A stretch of DNA of 64,000 nucleotides from Mycolicibacter heraklionensis (GTDB taxonomy: Bacteria; Actinomycetota; Actinomycetes; Mycobacteriales; Mycobacteriaceae): contig LZME01000135.1 in assembly GCA_001673575.1 (NCBI GenBank), positions 1-64,000 on the forward strand. The letters are read 5' to 3'. Positions 52,919 to 61,770 of the stretch are shown here, one piece after another (position 1 is the stretch's first letter; every line of letters begins with the position of its first letter). A program made the position numbers and the translations under genes. The notes under the pieces are model-generated. The model did not search any database, had not been told where the DNA came from, and was given only the letters and a program-made list of their open reading frames with translations.

Positions 52919-54436
52919 GTGACGGTGTCGAGATCGCGCATCACCCACACCTGCGCAGTGGGAAGCGTCGCGCTCGTACTTGGGGCGGTCCCGTCGTGCA
53001 GCCAGCCGGGGCATCCGCCGCCGCCGGCCAGCACCCCGTCCGCCACGGTGCCCGTCATACCTCGCGCGGATGCGCCCTACCTACCTCGTGAGGAGCTGGT
53101 CGCGCCGATCTCTGCGCTGATCAACGACGCGATCGCGGTTCCCCGGCTGCCGGGGGCGGTAGTCCGGGTCGGGCACGCCGGCACGATCGCCTTCAGCCAG
53201 GCTTTCGGCGCGCGCAGGCTCGCAGACGAGCCCGCTGTTGACGGCTCGCCCTCACCGGCCGAGCCGATGACCGAGGACACGATCTTCGACATCGCGTCGT
53301 TGACGAAATGCCTCGCGACGACCGTCGCGGTCCTACAGCTGTATGAACAGGGGCGGGTGGCAATCGACGAACCCGTCCAGACCTACCTCCCGGAGTTCAA
53401 CGAGACCAACGACCCCCGACGCGCCCAGGTGACCTTACGCATGCTGCTCACCCACACCTCTGGCATCGGGGGCGATCTGAGCCACCAGGGCCCATGGGGC
53501 TTGACCGAGGCCGACAAGGCCAGTGGCATTCATCGGGCACTGACCGCACCGCTGGAGTTCGGTCCCGGCGAGATCTTTCACTACTCGGACATCGGCTTCA
53601 TCATCCTGGGCGTGCTGGTCGAGACGATCACTGGCCAACCGTTGGACACCTACGTGCAGGACAACGTCTTCACGCCGTTGGGCATGACCGATACCCGCTA
53701 CCTGCCCGCCACCAAAGCCTGTGGACCACACCAGATCCGCGGTGCCGCCATTGCATTGGACGCGAGGGCATCCCAGCACGACGAGTGCCCGGTAGGTAGC
53801 TGGAGCACCGCCCTGTTGGCCCGCATCGCGCCGACGGCGCATGACGAGGACACCCCCGAGAACAACCCCGACTTCGATCAGCTGCTGCGCGGCACGGTGA
53901 ACGACCCGACGGCACGCCGCATGGGCGGGGTGGCCGGCAGCGCAGGAGTGTTCTCGACCGCCGCCGACATCGGCAGGTACGCCCAGGCCCTTCTCGATCG
54001 GCTCGCCGGGCGCCCGAGCCCCTTTCCGCTGCGGCAATCGACCCTGGAATTGATGACGACACCCCAGCAACCCGGGCACCACCCAGCCCAGCTCGTGGCC
54101 GCGAACGCCGCTGCGCAACAGGCGAATGCAACGTCGCCCAATACGACTGACCCCCTGCTCGCCGCGCACTATCCGGCGATCAGCGGACAGGATCTCCGTG
54201 GTTTCGGCTGGGACATCGATACGCCGCACTCCCGGCCGCGCGGGATGATCTTTCCGATCGGCAGCTTCGGGCACACCGGATTCACCGGAGTGACGCTGTG
54301 GATCGACCCCGGGTCGGACACCTACGTGATCGTGCTCGCCAACGTGATCCATCAGCGCGGCGGACCGCCCATCGCAGGGCTCAGCGGCGACGTGGCCACC
54401 GTGACCGGCCGGGCGCTGCACCTGTACGGCAGCTGA
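52919..54436 (+). CDS. Serine hydrolase of the beta-lactamase / class C family, probable lipoprotein
   Basis: A 505-residue protein. The N terminus is a hydrophobic stretch ending in a lipobox-like LGAVPSC, followed by a Pro-rich linker, so it is probably lipid-anchored on the outer face. The catalytic domain shows SLTK (Ser-x-x-Lys), YSD in the YxN position and GHTG in the KTG position, typical of class C beta-lactamases and related esterases. The Asp in YSD and His in GHTG point to an esterase or peptidase rather than an antibiotic hydrolase. Confidence 0.87.
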   Translation: MTVSRSRITHTCAVGSVALVLGAVPSCSQPGHPPPPASTPSATVPVIPRADAPYLPREELVAPISALINDAIAVPRLPGAVVRVGHAGTIAFSQAFGARRLADEPAVDGSPSPAEPMTEDTIFDIASLTKCLATTVAVLQLYEQGRVAIDEPVQTYLPEFNETNDPRRAQVTLRMLLTHTSGIGGDLSHQGPWGLTEADKASGIHRALTAPLEFGPGEIFHYSDIGFIILGVLVETITGQPLDTYVQDNVFTPLGMTDTRYLPATKACGPHQIRGAAIALDARASQHDECPVGSWSTALLARIAPTAHDEDTPENNPDFDQLLRGTVNDPTARRMGGVAGSAGVFSTAADIGRYAQALLDRLAGRPSPFPLRQSTLELMTTPQQPGHHPAQLVAANAAAQQANATSPNTTDPLLAAHYPAISGQDLRGFGWDIDTPHSRPRGMIFPIGSFGHTGFTGVTLWIDPGSDTYVIVLANVIHQRGGPPIAGLSGDVATVTGRALHLYGS

Positions 54437-54482
54437 CGGGTCAACTTCTACCCGTGGTCACAGCCGGCCGCGCGCACCTGGC

Positions 54483-54488
54483 GATAAT
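54483..54488 (+). promoter_or_regulatory. -10 box GATAAT, likely leaderless promoter
   Basis: One mismatch from TATAAT, followed by 6 nt and GTG 54495. No ribosome site is seen. Confidence 0.5.
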
Positions 54489-54494
54489 GGCCGG

Positions 54495-55511
54495 GTGGCC
54501 GATCGCAACGCTCCCGCTATCCCCGTCATCGCGCTGACGGGTTACCTCGGGGCGGGCAAGACCTCGCTGCTCAACCATGTGCTGCGCGCCCCCGGGGCGC
54601 GAATCGGGGTCATTATCAATGACTTCGGCGAACTCAACGTCGACGCCGGCCTGGTCACCGGCCAGGTCGACGAGCCGGTGTCCATCGCCGGTGGGTGCAT
54701 CTGCCACCTGCCGGATGAGGGCGGACTGGACGAGGCGCTGGAGAAGCTGGCCGACCCGAAGCTGGCGCTCGACGCGATCATCATCGAGGCCAGCGGGGTG
54801 GCCGAACCCGCGGACGTCTCACGGGTGATTCGGTTCAGCGGGGTGGAGCGAATACGCCACGGCGGTGTCGTCGACGTCATCGACGTAGCGGAACACTTCG
54901 ACACGGTCGATACCGAGTCGGCCCCGCCGCAGCGCTACGGCGTGGCCTCCCTGGTCGTGGTCAACAAGCTGGATCGGATCGCCGAAGACGCCCGCGAACA
55001 GGCTCTTGCTCGGGTGGAAGCCCGGGTGCGCGAACTCAATCCCCACGCTCACGTGGTGGGTGCGATGGCCGGGCGCGTGGATCCCCGGCTGCTGTACGAC
55101 ATCAGCGACGGCGGGGAGTCCGGACAGATGTCGTTTCGGGAGCTGCTCCTCGACGACGCCGGCGAGCACCACGATCACGTTCATGCAGACTCGGTAACCG
55201 TCGTCGGCGACGGCGCCGTTGACCCGGGACCGCTCATCGACCTACTCGAACAGCCGCCGCATGGCGTCTACCGGATGAAGGGCACCGTCGCGATCGGCAA
55301 GCGTCACTACCTGGTCAACGTCGTCGGCACGTCGGTGCACGTGGTGACCGCGCCTGCGAGCGTGAGCGCCAGCCACCTCGTCGCGATCGGCACACACCTC
55401 GAGACCGCGGACGTTCGCGCCCGGATCGAAGAGGCACTGCGGCCCGCCGGGGAGAAGGTGTCCGCCGCGGGCATGCGGCGGTTGCAGCGATTGCGGCAAT
55501 ACAGCATCTAG
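54495..55511 (+). CDS. CobW/COG0523 family GTPase metallochaperone
   Basis: A 338-residue G3E-family GTPase. Walker A is GYLGAGKTS, the metal site is GGCICHLPDE (CxCC family motif with His in place of the last Cys), the guanine motif is NKLD, and a His-rich stretch (GEHHDHVHAD) precedes the C-terminal CobW domain. Family members deliver zinc, cobalt or other metals to target enzymes using GTP. There is no metal enzyme or Zur-type regulator next to it, so the metal is not assignable. Confidence 0.9.
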   Translation: MADRNAPAIPVIALTGYLGAGKTSLLNHVLRAPGARIGVIINDFGELNVDAGLVTGQVDEPVSIAGGCICHLPDEGGLDEALEKLADPKLALDAIIIEASGVAEPADVSRVIRFSGVERIRHGGVVDVIDVAEHFDTVDTESAPPQRYGVASLVVVNKLDRIAEDAREQALARVEARVRELNPHAHVVGAMAGRVDPRLLYDISDGGESGQMSFRELLLDDAGEHHDHVHADSVTVVGDGAVDPGPLIDLLEQPPHGVYRMKGTVAIGKRHYLVNVVGTSVHVVTAPASVSASHLVAIGTHLETADVRARIEEALRPAGEKVSAAGMRRLQRLRQYSI

Positions 55512-55536
55512 GCCGCGCCCGTACAACCAAGGTTCT

Positions 55537-56514
55537 TCACTCCGTTGCGGGTCCGATGAAATCGATGCCCGCGCGAATCGCGGGGCGATGCCGCAAGATT
55601 CGGAAATGCGCCAACCGGCCCAGGCCCGCCGTCGTCATCAAGCGTGCGCCCGGCCAGGACGCGACGACCTTCTCGCTCGTCACGTAGGGAGTGTCGGGGT
55701 CATCGGGGTCGTGGATGAGCAGCAGCGGCGGGTAGTCGGTTTTCTCGGCGATCCGGACCATATTGGTGTCCTCGAGCGGCATGCCGATACGGCGTTCCAG
55801 GCGTCGATGCAGGCCGGCGCGTATCCGCCGGCCGAAGTTGTGGCGGGCGGCAAACAGATCCAAGTAGATCGGGAACTCGCCCATCGGTGCGAGGAACACC
55901 AACCGTCCGACCGTCGTGCCCCACGACGCCGCGAATGCGGTCGCGTTGGCCCCGAGGGAGTGGGCGACCACCGCGCGGGCCGGCCCGTGTGTCCGGATCA
56001 TGGCTGCCACCGCTTCGGCGCATTCGATGGCGGTGGTGCGACCGGGTGCCAGTACGCCCGGCTCGGACTCGTTGTGGCTGGGCAGGTCGAACGCGATGAC
56101 GCGGTGCCCGGATTCGACCAGGGGTTTGATGAACATGCCCAGGTGTGGCCGGCGCCCGCCCCAGCCGTGCACGAGGTAGACCGGCGGCCCCTCGCCCCAG
56201 GACTCGCCCACGATCCGGTGCCCGTCCCAGTGCGCCTCTAGGGGCTGGCCGGGTGGGACGCCGGGCGGCATGCGCAGGCTGGACTCGAGGACCGGCGGGG
56301 TGCACCACAGTTCCAGAGCCCAGCGCGACCCGATGGCGGGCGCGACTCGCTCCAGTAGCCAGAACAGCCGACGCACCCGCGGGCTGACCGGCGGTTGGAC
56401 ACCGGAGCCCTCCACGTCGAGAACGATCGGACTGGGAGAATCGCCGTCCTCGGCACAGGCTTGATCTCGGCGATGGCCCTGTCGAGCGGCCGAGGGGTTC
56501 GTTGACTCCGGCAC
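55537..56514 (-). CDS. Alpha/beta hydrolase
   Basis: A 325-residue hydrolase with YLVHGWGG (oxyanion region), nucleophile elbow VAHSLGANA, and acid/His region LIHDPDDPDTPY and LGRLAHFRIL. The first 70 residues are a Pro-rich and basic lead before the fold. GTG 56514 has a TAACCT -10 box 6 nt upstream, so it may be leaderless. Likely an esterase or lipase; the substrate is unknown. Confidence 0.86.
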   Translation of the reverse strand: MPESTNPSAARQGHRRDQACAEDGDSPSPIVLDVEGSGVQPPVSPRVRRLFWLLERVAPAIGSRWALELWCTPPVLESSLRMPPGVPPGQPLEAHWDGHRIVGESWGEGPPVYLVHGWGGRRPHLGMFIKPLVESGHRVIAFDLPSHNESEPGVLAPGRTTAIECAEAVAAMIRTHGPARAVVAHSLGANATAFAASWGTTVGRLVFLAPMGEFPIYLDLFAARHNFGRRIRAGLHRRLERRIGMPLEDTNMVRIAEKTDYPPLLLIHDPDDPDTPYVTSEKVVASWPGARLMTTAGLGRLAHFRILRHRPAIRAGIDFIGPATE

Positions 56515-56520
56515 ATGTCG

Positions 56521-56526
56521 AGGTTA
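56521..56526 (-). promoter_or_regulatory. -10 box TAACCT, likely leaderless promoter
   Basis: Minus-strand TANNNT box 6 nt before GTG 56514 of the alpha/beta hydrolase. Confidence 0.45.
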
Positions 56527-56569
56527 GCGAGGTGATGCGGTCGGTAGCCAACATCGCGCTGGTACGGGT

Positions 56570-56959
56570 TCAGGCCTTGAGGGTTGGTGTGATTGCCGCA
56601 TCGATGATCTTGGTATCGCGCGTGGCGATGGTCAGATTGCGGCGCAACGCCTGGGCGACGATGACGCGGTCGAACGGGTCGCAGTGTTCCCACGGAAGTC
56701 GCTCGGCGAGGATCGCGTCAGCGGAGTCAATCGCCAGTTCCGTGCTGCTCATGTCGGCGATGACGTCGGTCCAGGTCGACAGCAGCGCTCCCCCGTCGAG
56801 GCGGCCCAGCCTGGTCTTGGTCGCGATCTCCCACGCCGAGGCAGCGGTGACCCACACCGAGGTTCCGGGATCGCTCAAGATCGCGAGCGTGTCGGCGTCG
56901 ACGTTGGAGGGCTTACTGACCAGCCAAAGCAGGGTGTGGGTATCGAGCAGGACGTTCAC
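56570..56959 (-). CDS. PIN domain toxin (VapC type)
   Basis: A 129-residue PIN-domain ribonuclease of a type II toxin-antitoxin pair. Acidic residues of the active site are visible in LLDTHTLLWL, SAWEIATK, DPFDRVIVAQA and TRDTKI. It overlaps the antitoxin gene by 4 bp. VapC toxins cleave specific RNAs, often tRNA or rRNA; the target here is unknown. Confidence 0.92.
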   Translation of the reverse strand: MNVLLDTHTLLWLVSKPSNVDADTLAILSDPGTSVWVTAASAWEIATKTRLGRLDGGALLSTWTDVIADMSSTELAIDSADAILAERLPWEHCDPFDRVIVAQALRRNLTIATRDTKIIDAAITPTLKA

Positions 56960-57198
56960 GCCTCGGCGTCTTCCCAGGCCGCGAGTTCTGCTGCCGGTAG
57001 TGCGTCATCGAAGTCGCTCGGTACGACGAGGCTCGGCAACTGGCCAAACCTGCGCGGTACAGCGCTGATCGGCACGAGCTGCGCGACGGGCTGACCGTGG
57101 CTGGTGATGGTGAATGACGCGCCGGCCTTGACATCATTCAAAAGCCGGTTGAGCTGGTTTTTAGCGTCCGTGCTGCTGATCGTCTCCATCGGTTGCAT
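56956..57198 (-). CDS. Phd/YefM-type antitoxin
   Basis: An 80-residue antitoxin with the Phd/YefM DNA-binding start (METISSTDAKNQLNRLLNDV, then SHGQPVAQLVPI) and a C-terminal tail (DFDDALPAAELAAWEDAEA) that would bind the PIN toxin. ATG 57198 is used, with ATG 57189 as alternative. The pair is probably autoregulated from the region before 57198. Confidence 0.9.
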   Translation of the reverse strand: MQPMETISSTDAKNQLNRLLNDVKAGASFTITSHGQPVAQLVPISAVPRRFGQLPSLVVPSDFDDALPAAELAAWEDAEA

Positions 57199-57511
57199 CG
57201 TATCGAGATTAGGCCGATCGCGCTAGCGTTACTAGCTCTATTGGGGGCGCTGGCTGGATCAGCCGCAATCGCCGCCTCCCTCACCGAGCCCAGCAAGACC
57301 TTCCCGGAATTACCAGTACAGAACGTCCCGCGGCCGCCGTCATGCGTGTCGGCCGTCATTCTGCTAAATCGAGAATCGGCAAACACCCTGGTCGCCAACG
57401 TCTTGGCAGAACACCACGGGCAGTACCAATACTGCAAACCATCTCTTACCCTGCCGAGCGCGGGCAGCGTTCGCCACGGCAACGCCACGCATAGCTGGTT
57501 AGGCTCAATCG
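57199..57511. other. 313-bp region without a convincing gene
   Basis: A plus-strand open frame from 57193 begins with a signal-like hydrophobic stretch, but it has no clear family, starts inside the antitoxin and runs into the next gene in another frame. The promoter of the antitoxin-toxin pair and the -10 box of the TNT-like gene lie here. Confidence 0.5.
57500..57505 (+). promoter_or_regulatory. -10 box TAGGCT, likely leaderless promoter
   Basis: TANNNT box 6 nt before GTG 57512, which supports that start for the TNT-like gene. Confidence 0.5.
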
Positions 57512-58459
57512 GTGATCGTGGAACTCAACGGGAGTCAGCGCGGGGGTTGGCTCTACGCCGACGGCACGCCCTACGCTCAGCGGTCGTTACCCCCCAATCT
57601 GGCGATTAGGGAGTTTTCTCGGTTTGAGCTGACCGGTGGCGCCGGTCTTCCCGACGGGTGGCAGATCGAGGCGTTCGTAGTGGCTCCATGGTTCGGCCAG
57701 CCCGGCGGCGGTTCCGCGTTTCGGCTGCTCGATCAGAACAAGCACACTGGCCCCCTGCTGCGGCTTATCGACGCCGGGTTGGCCACACCGTTACGCACTG
57801 AGCTAGACGCGCTCCCGTCCCCGTTGGAGCAGATGCCCGCCCCCACAGTTGATCTGAGCGACTTCCCCGAACCGTGCCGCCGGATCGTCCGCGCGTGGTA
57901 CCAGTGGCGGATCATCGCGATCGGCGGCCGGCGGCCGTATGTTGACGACGAACGATTCCCTGGTCTTGTGCCGCTGCTGACCGCAAGTGAGACGCAGTGG
58001 GGTGAGCAGCAGCCGTCGATGACCGATGGCGTCCTCACTTTCAGTCTCGGCGGTATCGAGTTCGGGTTCTATCTCAACACCAACGACAAATGGACTGTGC
58101 GGCAACGTGCTCGCAACACCTGGCATGACGACTGGATATTTCTCCTGCTCGATGACGCCCAGAAGTTCCTCCTGTACCTGATCGCCGAGGAAGCCCGGAC
58201 CCTATGCGGCCTGCCGAATATCGGCACCAGTTGGTACCGCGACAAACTCGCCCACGGAATCGCATTCACTCGATACCAACATGATTCGCGCGCGGGTGCG
58301 GTGTTCGTACACCCCACGGGATCGCAAAGCGAGTACCTGGCCTGGATGGACGAGTGGGAAGCAACCCGATTCGCACCCGCTTTCGGGTGCAGTTACGACG
58401 AACTGCACACGACCCTCCGCCACGGCATCCCACCCGAATGGCTCACTGAAATCGGTTGA
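57512..58459 (+). CDS. TNT-like domain (degenerate) fused to an unknown, possibly immunity-type, domain
   Basis: A 315-residue protein. Residues about 5-75 resemble the tuberculosis necrotizing toxin (TNT) NAD glycohydrolase family: GTPYAQRSLPPNLA and VVAPWFGQPGGGSAF. Two positions that I recall as functionally important in TNT look altered: an Arg before the GS turn is Leu (ELNGS) and the Gln after PGGG is Ala. The domain is also shortened at its N terminus. Residues about 110-315 are Trp-rich and unassigned (DDWIFLLLDDAQKFLLYLIAEEAR), with a length and look like polymorphic-toxin immunity proteins, though I cannot name a family. It is not secreted by any visible signal. Confidence 0.65.
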   Translation: MIVELNGSQRGGWLYADGTPYAQRSLPPNLAIREFSRFELTGGAGLPDGWQIEAFVVAPWFGQPGGGSAFRLLDQNKHTGPLLRLIDAGLATPLRTELDALPSPLEQMPAPTVDLSDFPEPCRRIVRAWYQWRIIAIGGRRPYVDDERFPGLVPLLTASETQWGEQQPSMTDGVLTFSLGGIEFGFYLNTNDKWTVRQRARNTWHDDWIFLLLDDAQKFLLYLIAEEARTLCGLPNIGTSWYRDKLAHGIAFTRYQHDSRAGAVFVHPTGSQSEYLAWMDEWEATRFAPAFGCSYDELHTTLRHGIPPEWLTEIG

Positions 58460-58694
58460 TCCATAACTGATTAACTCATCCAGTTAGGCAATACTCTGAA
58501 ATATGCGTCAGTCTGCATGACACGTTCGTCTGCCCTTGTTCTGTCACGTGACGGTGATGAGACCACGCCATGTCGGATCTATCCGAGCCTCCGACCGCAA
58601 ATGTCGCCCGCGGTCGAGCCTTGACGGGTCGCGTAATTGAAGCCGGCGCTCGCGTGAGCCTGCGTGAGATTCTGCGGGGTCTAGCGTAGGCGGT
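58460..58694. other. 235-bp gap with a 39-codon open frame
   Basis: Plus-strand frame 58570-58689 could encode a 39-residue peptide (MSDLSEPPTANVARG onward), but its end overlaps the probable -10 box TAGCGT (58682-58687) of the next gene and no ribosome site is seen. I do not call it a gene. Confidence 0.45.
58682..58687 (+). promoter_or_regulatory. -10 box TAGCGT, likely leaderless promoter
   Basis: TANNNT box 7 nt before ATG 58695. Confidence 0.45.
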
Positions 58695-59063
58695 ATGGGT
58701 TTGTTCAGTCATGAGGAGTTCCGGGATCCGGCCGACGGCGTTGGTGGCGACGATCGTGGTGGGGTTGTCGAGCGGGCTCGGGGTGCTGAGGTGGGCCAGT
58801 ACGGGGTTGATGAACCTGTGGTGGTGGGTCCGGGGTTGCCGCCTGAGGATGGTTCATGCGGTCAGTTCGCTGTTCAGTTCCATGTGTCTACGTCAATGCT
58901 GTTCGGGCTGAAACGTATTGCGGATATGCGTGGGGTGAGCGTGCCGGAGGTATGTCGGCAGGTGATCGGTGTGTTTGTCGCCCAGCAGGAGGGTGAGCTG
59001 GGTGCGTTGCTTGCTGCCGAGTCCGAGGCAGCTGATTACCGGCCGAGTTTGGGTCAGGCGTAA
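58695..59063 (+). CDS. Hypothetical protein with RHH-like C-terminal half
   Basis: A 122-residue protein of unknown function. The first 55 residues are acidic and Gly-rich, probably disordered. Residues about 60-95 (VQFHVSTSMLFGLKRIADMRGVSVPEVCRQVIGVFV) have the strand-helix-helix look of ribbon-helix-helix DNA-binding proteins. GC content and codon use look less strongly mycobacterial than in the flanking genes. It lies just before the region of inverted ATGACA motifs and might bind there. Confidence 0.6.
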   Translation: MGLFSHEEFRDPADGVGGDDRGGVVERARGAEVGQYGVDEPVVVGPGLPPEDGSCGQFAVQFHVSTSMLFGLKRIADMRGVSVPEVCRQVIGVFVAQQEGELGALLAAESEAADYRPSLGQA

Positions 59064-59422
59064 TCGTCTATGCGCATGTCTGTACGACACGTTGGTGAGG
59101 TATATGACAAGGAGATGACACCGCCGCTGAGAATATGACACGCAGCGTCAGACCCTACAAGCGTGTAGGGTCTCACGCTCCGTGTCATCTGGCGTCGTTC
59201 CGGCCTGCGACGATGCAGGTTGTCTCACGTGATGTCACCTGGGTTTGTCTCAAGTTCGTGTCATTTCCTCGACCGGTGCCGCACGTCTATTGCCGTCACA
59301 TCTGGGGCATTGGTGGCCGTCTGACCTGCGATGCCTTAGATCACGTGGCAATCCAGCTGGAGTCTGTTTGTCATTTGGTCTGGGGCAAATGCGCTTGGTG
59401 GTGCGGTTCGTCGCCGCTACCT
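59064..59422. other. 359-bp noncoding region rich in ATGACA/TGTCAT motifs
   Basis: No gene recognised. ATGACA occurs at 59104, 59115 and 59135 on the plus strand, and TGTCAT or TGTCAC at 59183, 59233, 59259 and 59369, so direct copies lie left and inverted copies lie right of a long palindrome. Confidence 0.7.
59135..59188. repeat. 54-bp imperfect palindrome (25-nt arms, 4-nt loop)
   Basis: Arms 59135-59159 and 59164-59188 pair throughout except for two C-C mismatches. The innermost 10 bp (AGACCCTACA with TGTAGGGTCT) pair perfectly around AGCG. It is far longer than a usual terminator stem and lies among ATGACA motifs. Confidence 0.92.
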
Positions 59423-61750
59423 TCAATGGTCCTGCGGCCGCTGATCGTGTTGTGTTGGCCCCGCGAGCGGCTTAATGCGCCCGGCGCGTACACCGTTGGC
59501 GATGACGACGACTTCAGCGAGCTCGTGGACCACCACGACGGCGGCCAGGCCGAGGGTTCCGAACACCGCCAGTGGCATCAGCACGGTGATGATGGTTAGG
59601 GACAGTCCAACGTTTTCGAGCATGATCTGCCGGGAGCGCCGGGCGTGGTCTAGGGCTTGTGGCAGGTGACGTAGGTCCTGGCCCATCAAGGCGACGTCGG
59701 CGGTTTCGATTGCAACGTCGGTTCCCATGGCGCCCATTGCGATGCCCAGGTCTGCGGCGGCGAGCGCAGGTGCGTCGTTGACGCCGTCACCGACCATCGC
59801 GGTGGGCCGCTGGGAGCGCAGCTCAGCGATGAGGTGGGCCTTGCCTTCGGGTCGAAGTTCGGCATGCACGCTCTGGATTCCGGCCTGGGCGGCTAGCGCC
59901 GCCGCTGTGGCGTGGTTGTCGCCGGTGAGCATTGCGACTTGGTAGCCGCGGGCATGTAGTCCGGTGATGACTTCGGTGACCTCGGGTCGTAGTTCGTCGC
60001 GGACGGCGATGGCGCCCAGCAGCTGTCCACTGTGTTCGACGAGAACGGCTGTGGCCCCGCCTTGTTGCATGCGCGCGACGTGATCGGTGAGGTCGGCGGG
60101 ATCGATCCAGCCGGGCCGACCGAGTCGGACGGGTTGTCCGTCGATGTGGCCGGTCAGCCCGGCCCCGGCAATGGCACGCACGTCGGTGGCGGCGGTGACC
60201 GGCAGGTGGGTAGCGTCGAGGATGGCTGCGGCCAGGGGGTGCTCGCTGCGGGCCTCAAGCGCGGCGGCTACCGCCATTACTTCCTCGCGAGTGGCGGCGT
60301 TGGTGGTGGCGATGTCGATGACCCTGGGCCGGTTGGCGGTCAAGGTTCCGGTCTTGTCGAGGGCAACGGTGCCGATTGTGCCGAGGGCTTCCAGCGCGGC
60401 GCCGCCCTTGATGAGCACGCCGAGTTTGGAAGCGGCGCCGATACTCGCCACCACCGTCACGGGTACCGCGATGGCCAGCGCGCACGGAGAAGCTGCCACC
60501 AGCACCACCAAGGCGCGTTCGACCCATACCGCGGGGTTGCCGAACAACGTGCCAGCCCCGGCGATCAGGGCTCCGGTGAGGATGATGCCGGGCACCAGCG
60601 GTCGTGCGATGCGGTCGGCCAGGCGCTGGCTGGCACCCTTGCGGGCTTGTTCGGCTTGCACAATGTGCACGATCCGGGCCAGCGAGTTGTCTTCGACAGT
60701 CGCGGTGATCTCCACCTGTAGTACTCCGGATCCGTTGATCGACCCGGCGAACACCTCGTCACCGACTCCGGCCTCCACCGGCACTGATTCGCCGGTGATC
60801 GCCGAGATATCCAGGGCGGTCTGCCCGGCACGGATGATGCCGTCGGTGGCCAGGCGTTCCCCGGCTTTGACGATCATCTGGTCGCCGACGCGCAGTTCGG
60901 CTGTGGCCACGGTGGTTTCGACACCGCCACGCAGTACGGTGGCCTGATCGGGCACCAGCGCCAGCAGGGCACGCAGGCCGCGGCGGGTGCGCGCCACCGC
61001 ATATTCCTCCAAGCCCTCACTGATGGAGAACAAGACCGCCAGCATGGCTGCGTCACCGACTTGACCCAGGCCGACTGCGCCGAGTGCAGCGATCGTCATC
61101 AACGTGCCCACACCGACACGGCCCTCGGTCAGTCGCCGAACGGTTGAGGGCACAAACGTCGTGGAGCCCACCGCGAGCGCCACGACTTTCAAGCCCAGTG
61201 CCACCGGCCCGAGCGGAGTCAGCCACGCCGTGACCAGTGAGGCACCCAACATCACACCGGAGAACGCGGCTCGCTGTAGTTTGACCACGCCCCACAGCCG
61301 CTCCGACCCGGGCTGATCGTCGTGGTCACAGCAGCCATCGCCTCTTTGTCCTGACCGTGGGGAAACCGTGTCAGCTGGATCGCCTGATCGGGTGCGCTCG
61401 CTCCAGTCGAGGATTCTCTGCATCAGACCGGGATCGCGCCCCGTAGCGGAGTGCGGTGTCCGGGCGGGCACTGATTCGGTGGCGATGTGCTCGGCGTCTG
61501 CGATCGCCGAGACGATGGCAGCGATGTTGCAGTGCTCCGATGCATACCAGACCACCACCGACGCCGTGCGGGGGTAGGCCTGGACAGCTTCCACACCGGG
61601 CACTGCGGCGACCGCGTCCTCGATCGCGACAGCCCTCACGGTGTCGAACCGAAACCAGTTGGCACGCACCCGTATCCGTCCTGCCCCGGCGGACACCACG
61701 ATCAGCGCTGACCCGGGATGGGTGGAAACGTCAGCGGTAGGCAAGATCAC
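59423..61750 (-). CDS. ctpG: Heavy-metal P1B-type ATPase (CtpG-like)
   Basis: A 775-residue metal efflux ATPase of the cytoplasmic membrane. An N-terminal HMA-like domain lacks CxxC but is followed by a CCDHDD cluster. Core motifs are TGES, AASPCALAIAVP (SPC transport site), DKTGTLT, SEHPLAAAI and MVGDGVNDAPALAAADLG. With the DUF1490 and CmtR genes immediately upstream it reproduces the order of Rv1994c-Rv1993c-Rv1992c in M. tuberculosis, where CmtR controls CtpG in response to cadmium or lead. It therefore probably exports Cd(II), Pb(II) or Zn(II). Confidence 0.9.
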   Translation of the reverse strand: MILPTADVSTHPGSALIVVSAGAGRIRVRANWFRFDTVRAVAIEDAVAAVPGVEAVQAYPRTASVVVWYASEHCNIAAIVSAIADAEHIATESVPARTPHSATGRDPGLMQRILDWSERTRSGDPADTVSPRSGQRGDGCCDHDDQPGSERLWGVVKLQRAAFSGVMLGASLVTAWLTPLGPVALGLKVVALAVGSTTFVPSTVRRLTEGRVGVGTLMTIAALGAVGLGQVGDAAMLAVLFSISEGLEEYAVARTRRGLRALLALVPDQATVLRGGVETTVATAELRVGDQMIVKAGERLATDGIIRAGQTALDISAITGESVPVEAGVGDEVFAGSINGSGVLQVEITATVEDNSLARIVHIVQAEQARKGASQRLADRIARPLVPGIILTGALIAGAGTLFGNPAVWVERALVVLVAASPCALAIAVPVTVVASIGAASKLGVLIKGGAALEALGTIGTVALDKTGTLTANRPRVIDIATTNAATREEVMAVAAALEARSEHPLAAAILDATHLPVTAATDVRAIAGAGLTGHIDGQPVRLGRPGWIDPADLTDHVARMQQGGATAVLVEHSGQLLGAIAVRDELRPEVTEVITGLHARGYQVAMLTGDNHATAAALAAQAGIQSVHAELRPEGKAHLIAELRSQRPTAMVGDGVNDAPALAAADLGIAMGAMGTDVAIETADVALMGQDLRHLPQALDHARRSRQIMLENVGLSLTIITVLMPLAVFGTLGLAAVVVVHELAEVVVIANGVRAGRIKPLAGPTQHDQRPQDH

Positions 61751-61770
61751 CCTTCCTCGTGAATACTGGC

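Noticed and set aside
57193..57609. 138-codon plus-strand frame with a signal-peptide-like start
   Set aside because: Overlaps the antitoxin start and runs out of frame into the TNT-like gene; no ribosome site or family. It does not supply the missing TNT N terminus.
58570..58689. 39-codon open frame upstream of the RHH-like gene
   Set aside because: Its end overlaps the probable promoter of the next gene and there is no ribosome site.
59135..59188. Intrinsic terminator for the P-type ATPase gene
   Set aside because: The stem is far longer than needed, lies more than 200 bp from the stop at 59423, has no U-tract and is flanked by oriented motifs.
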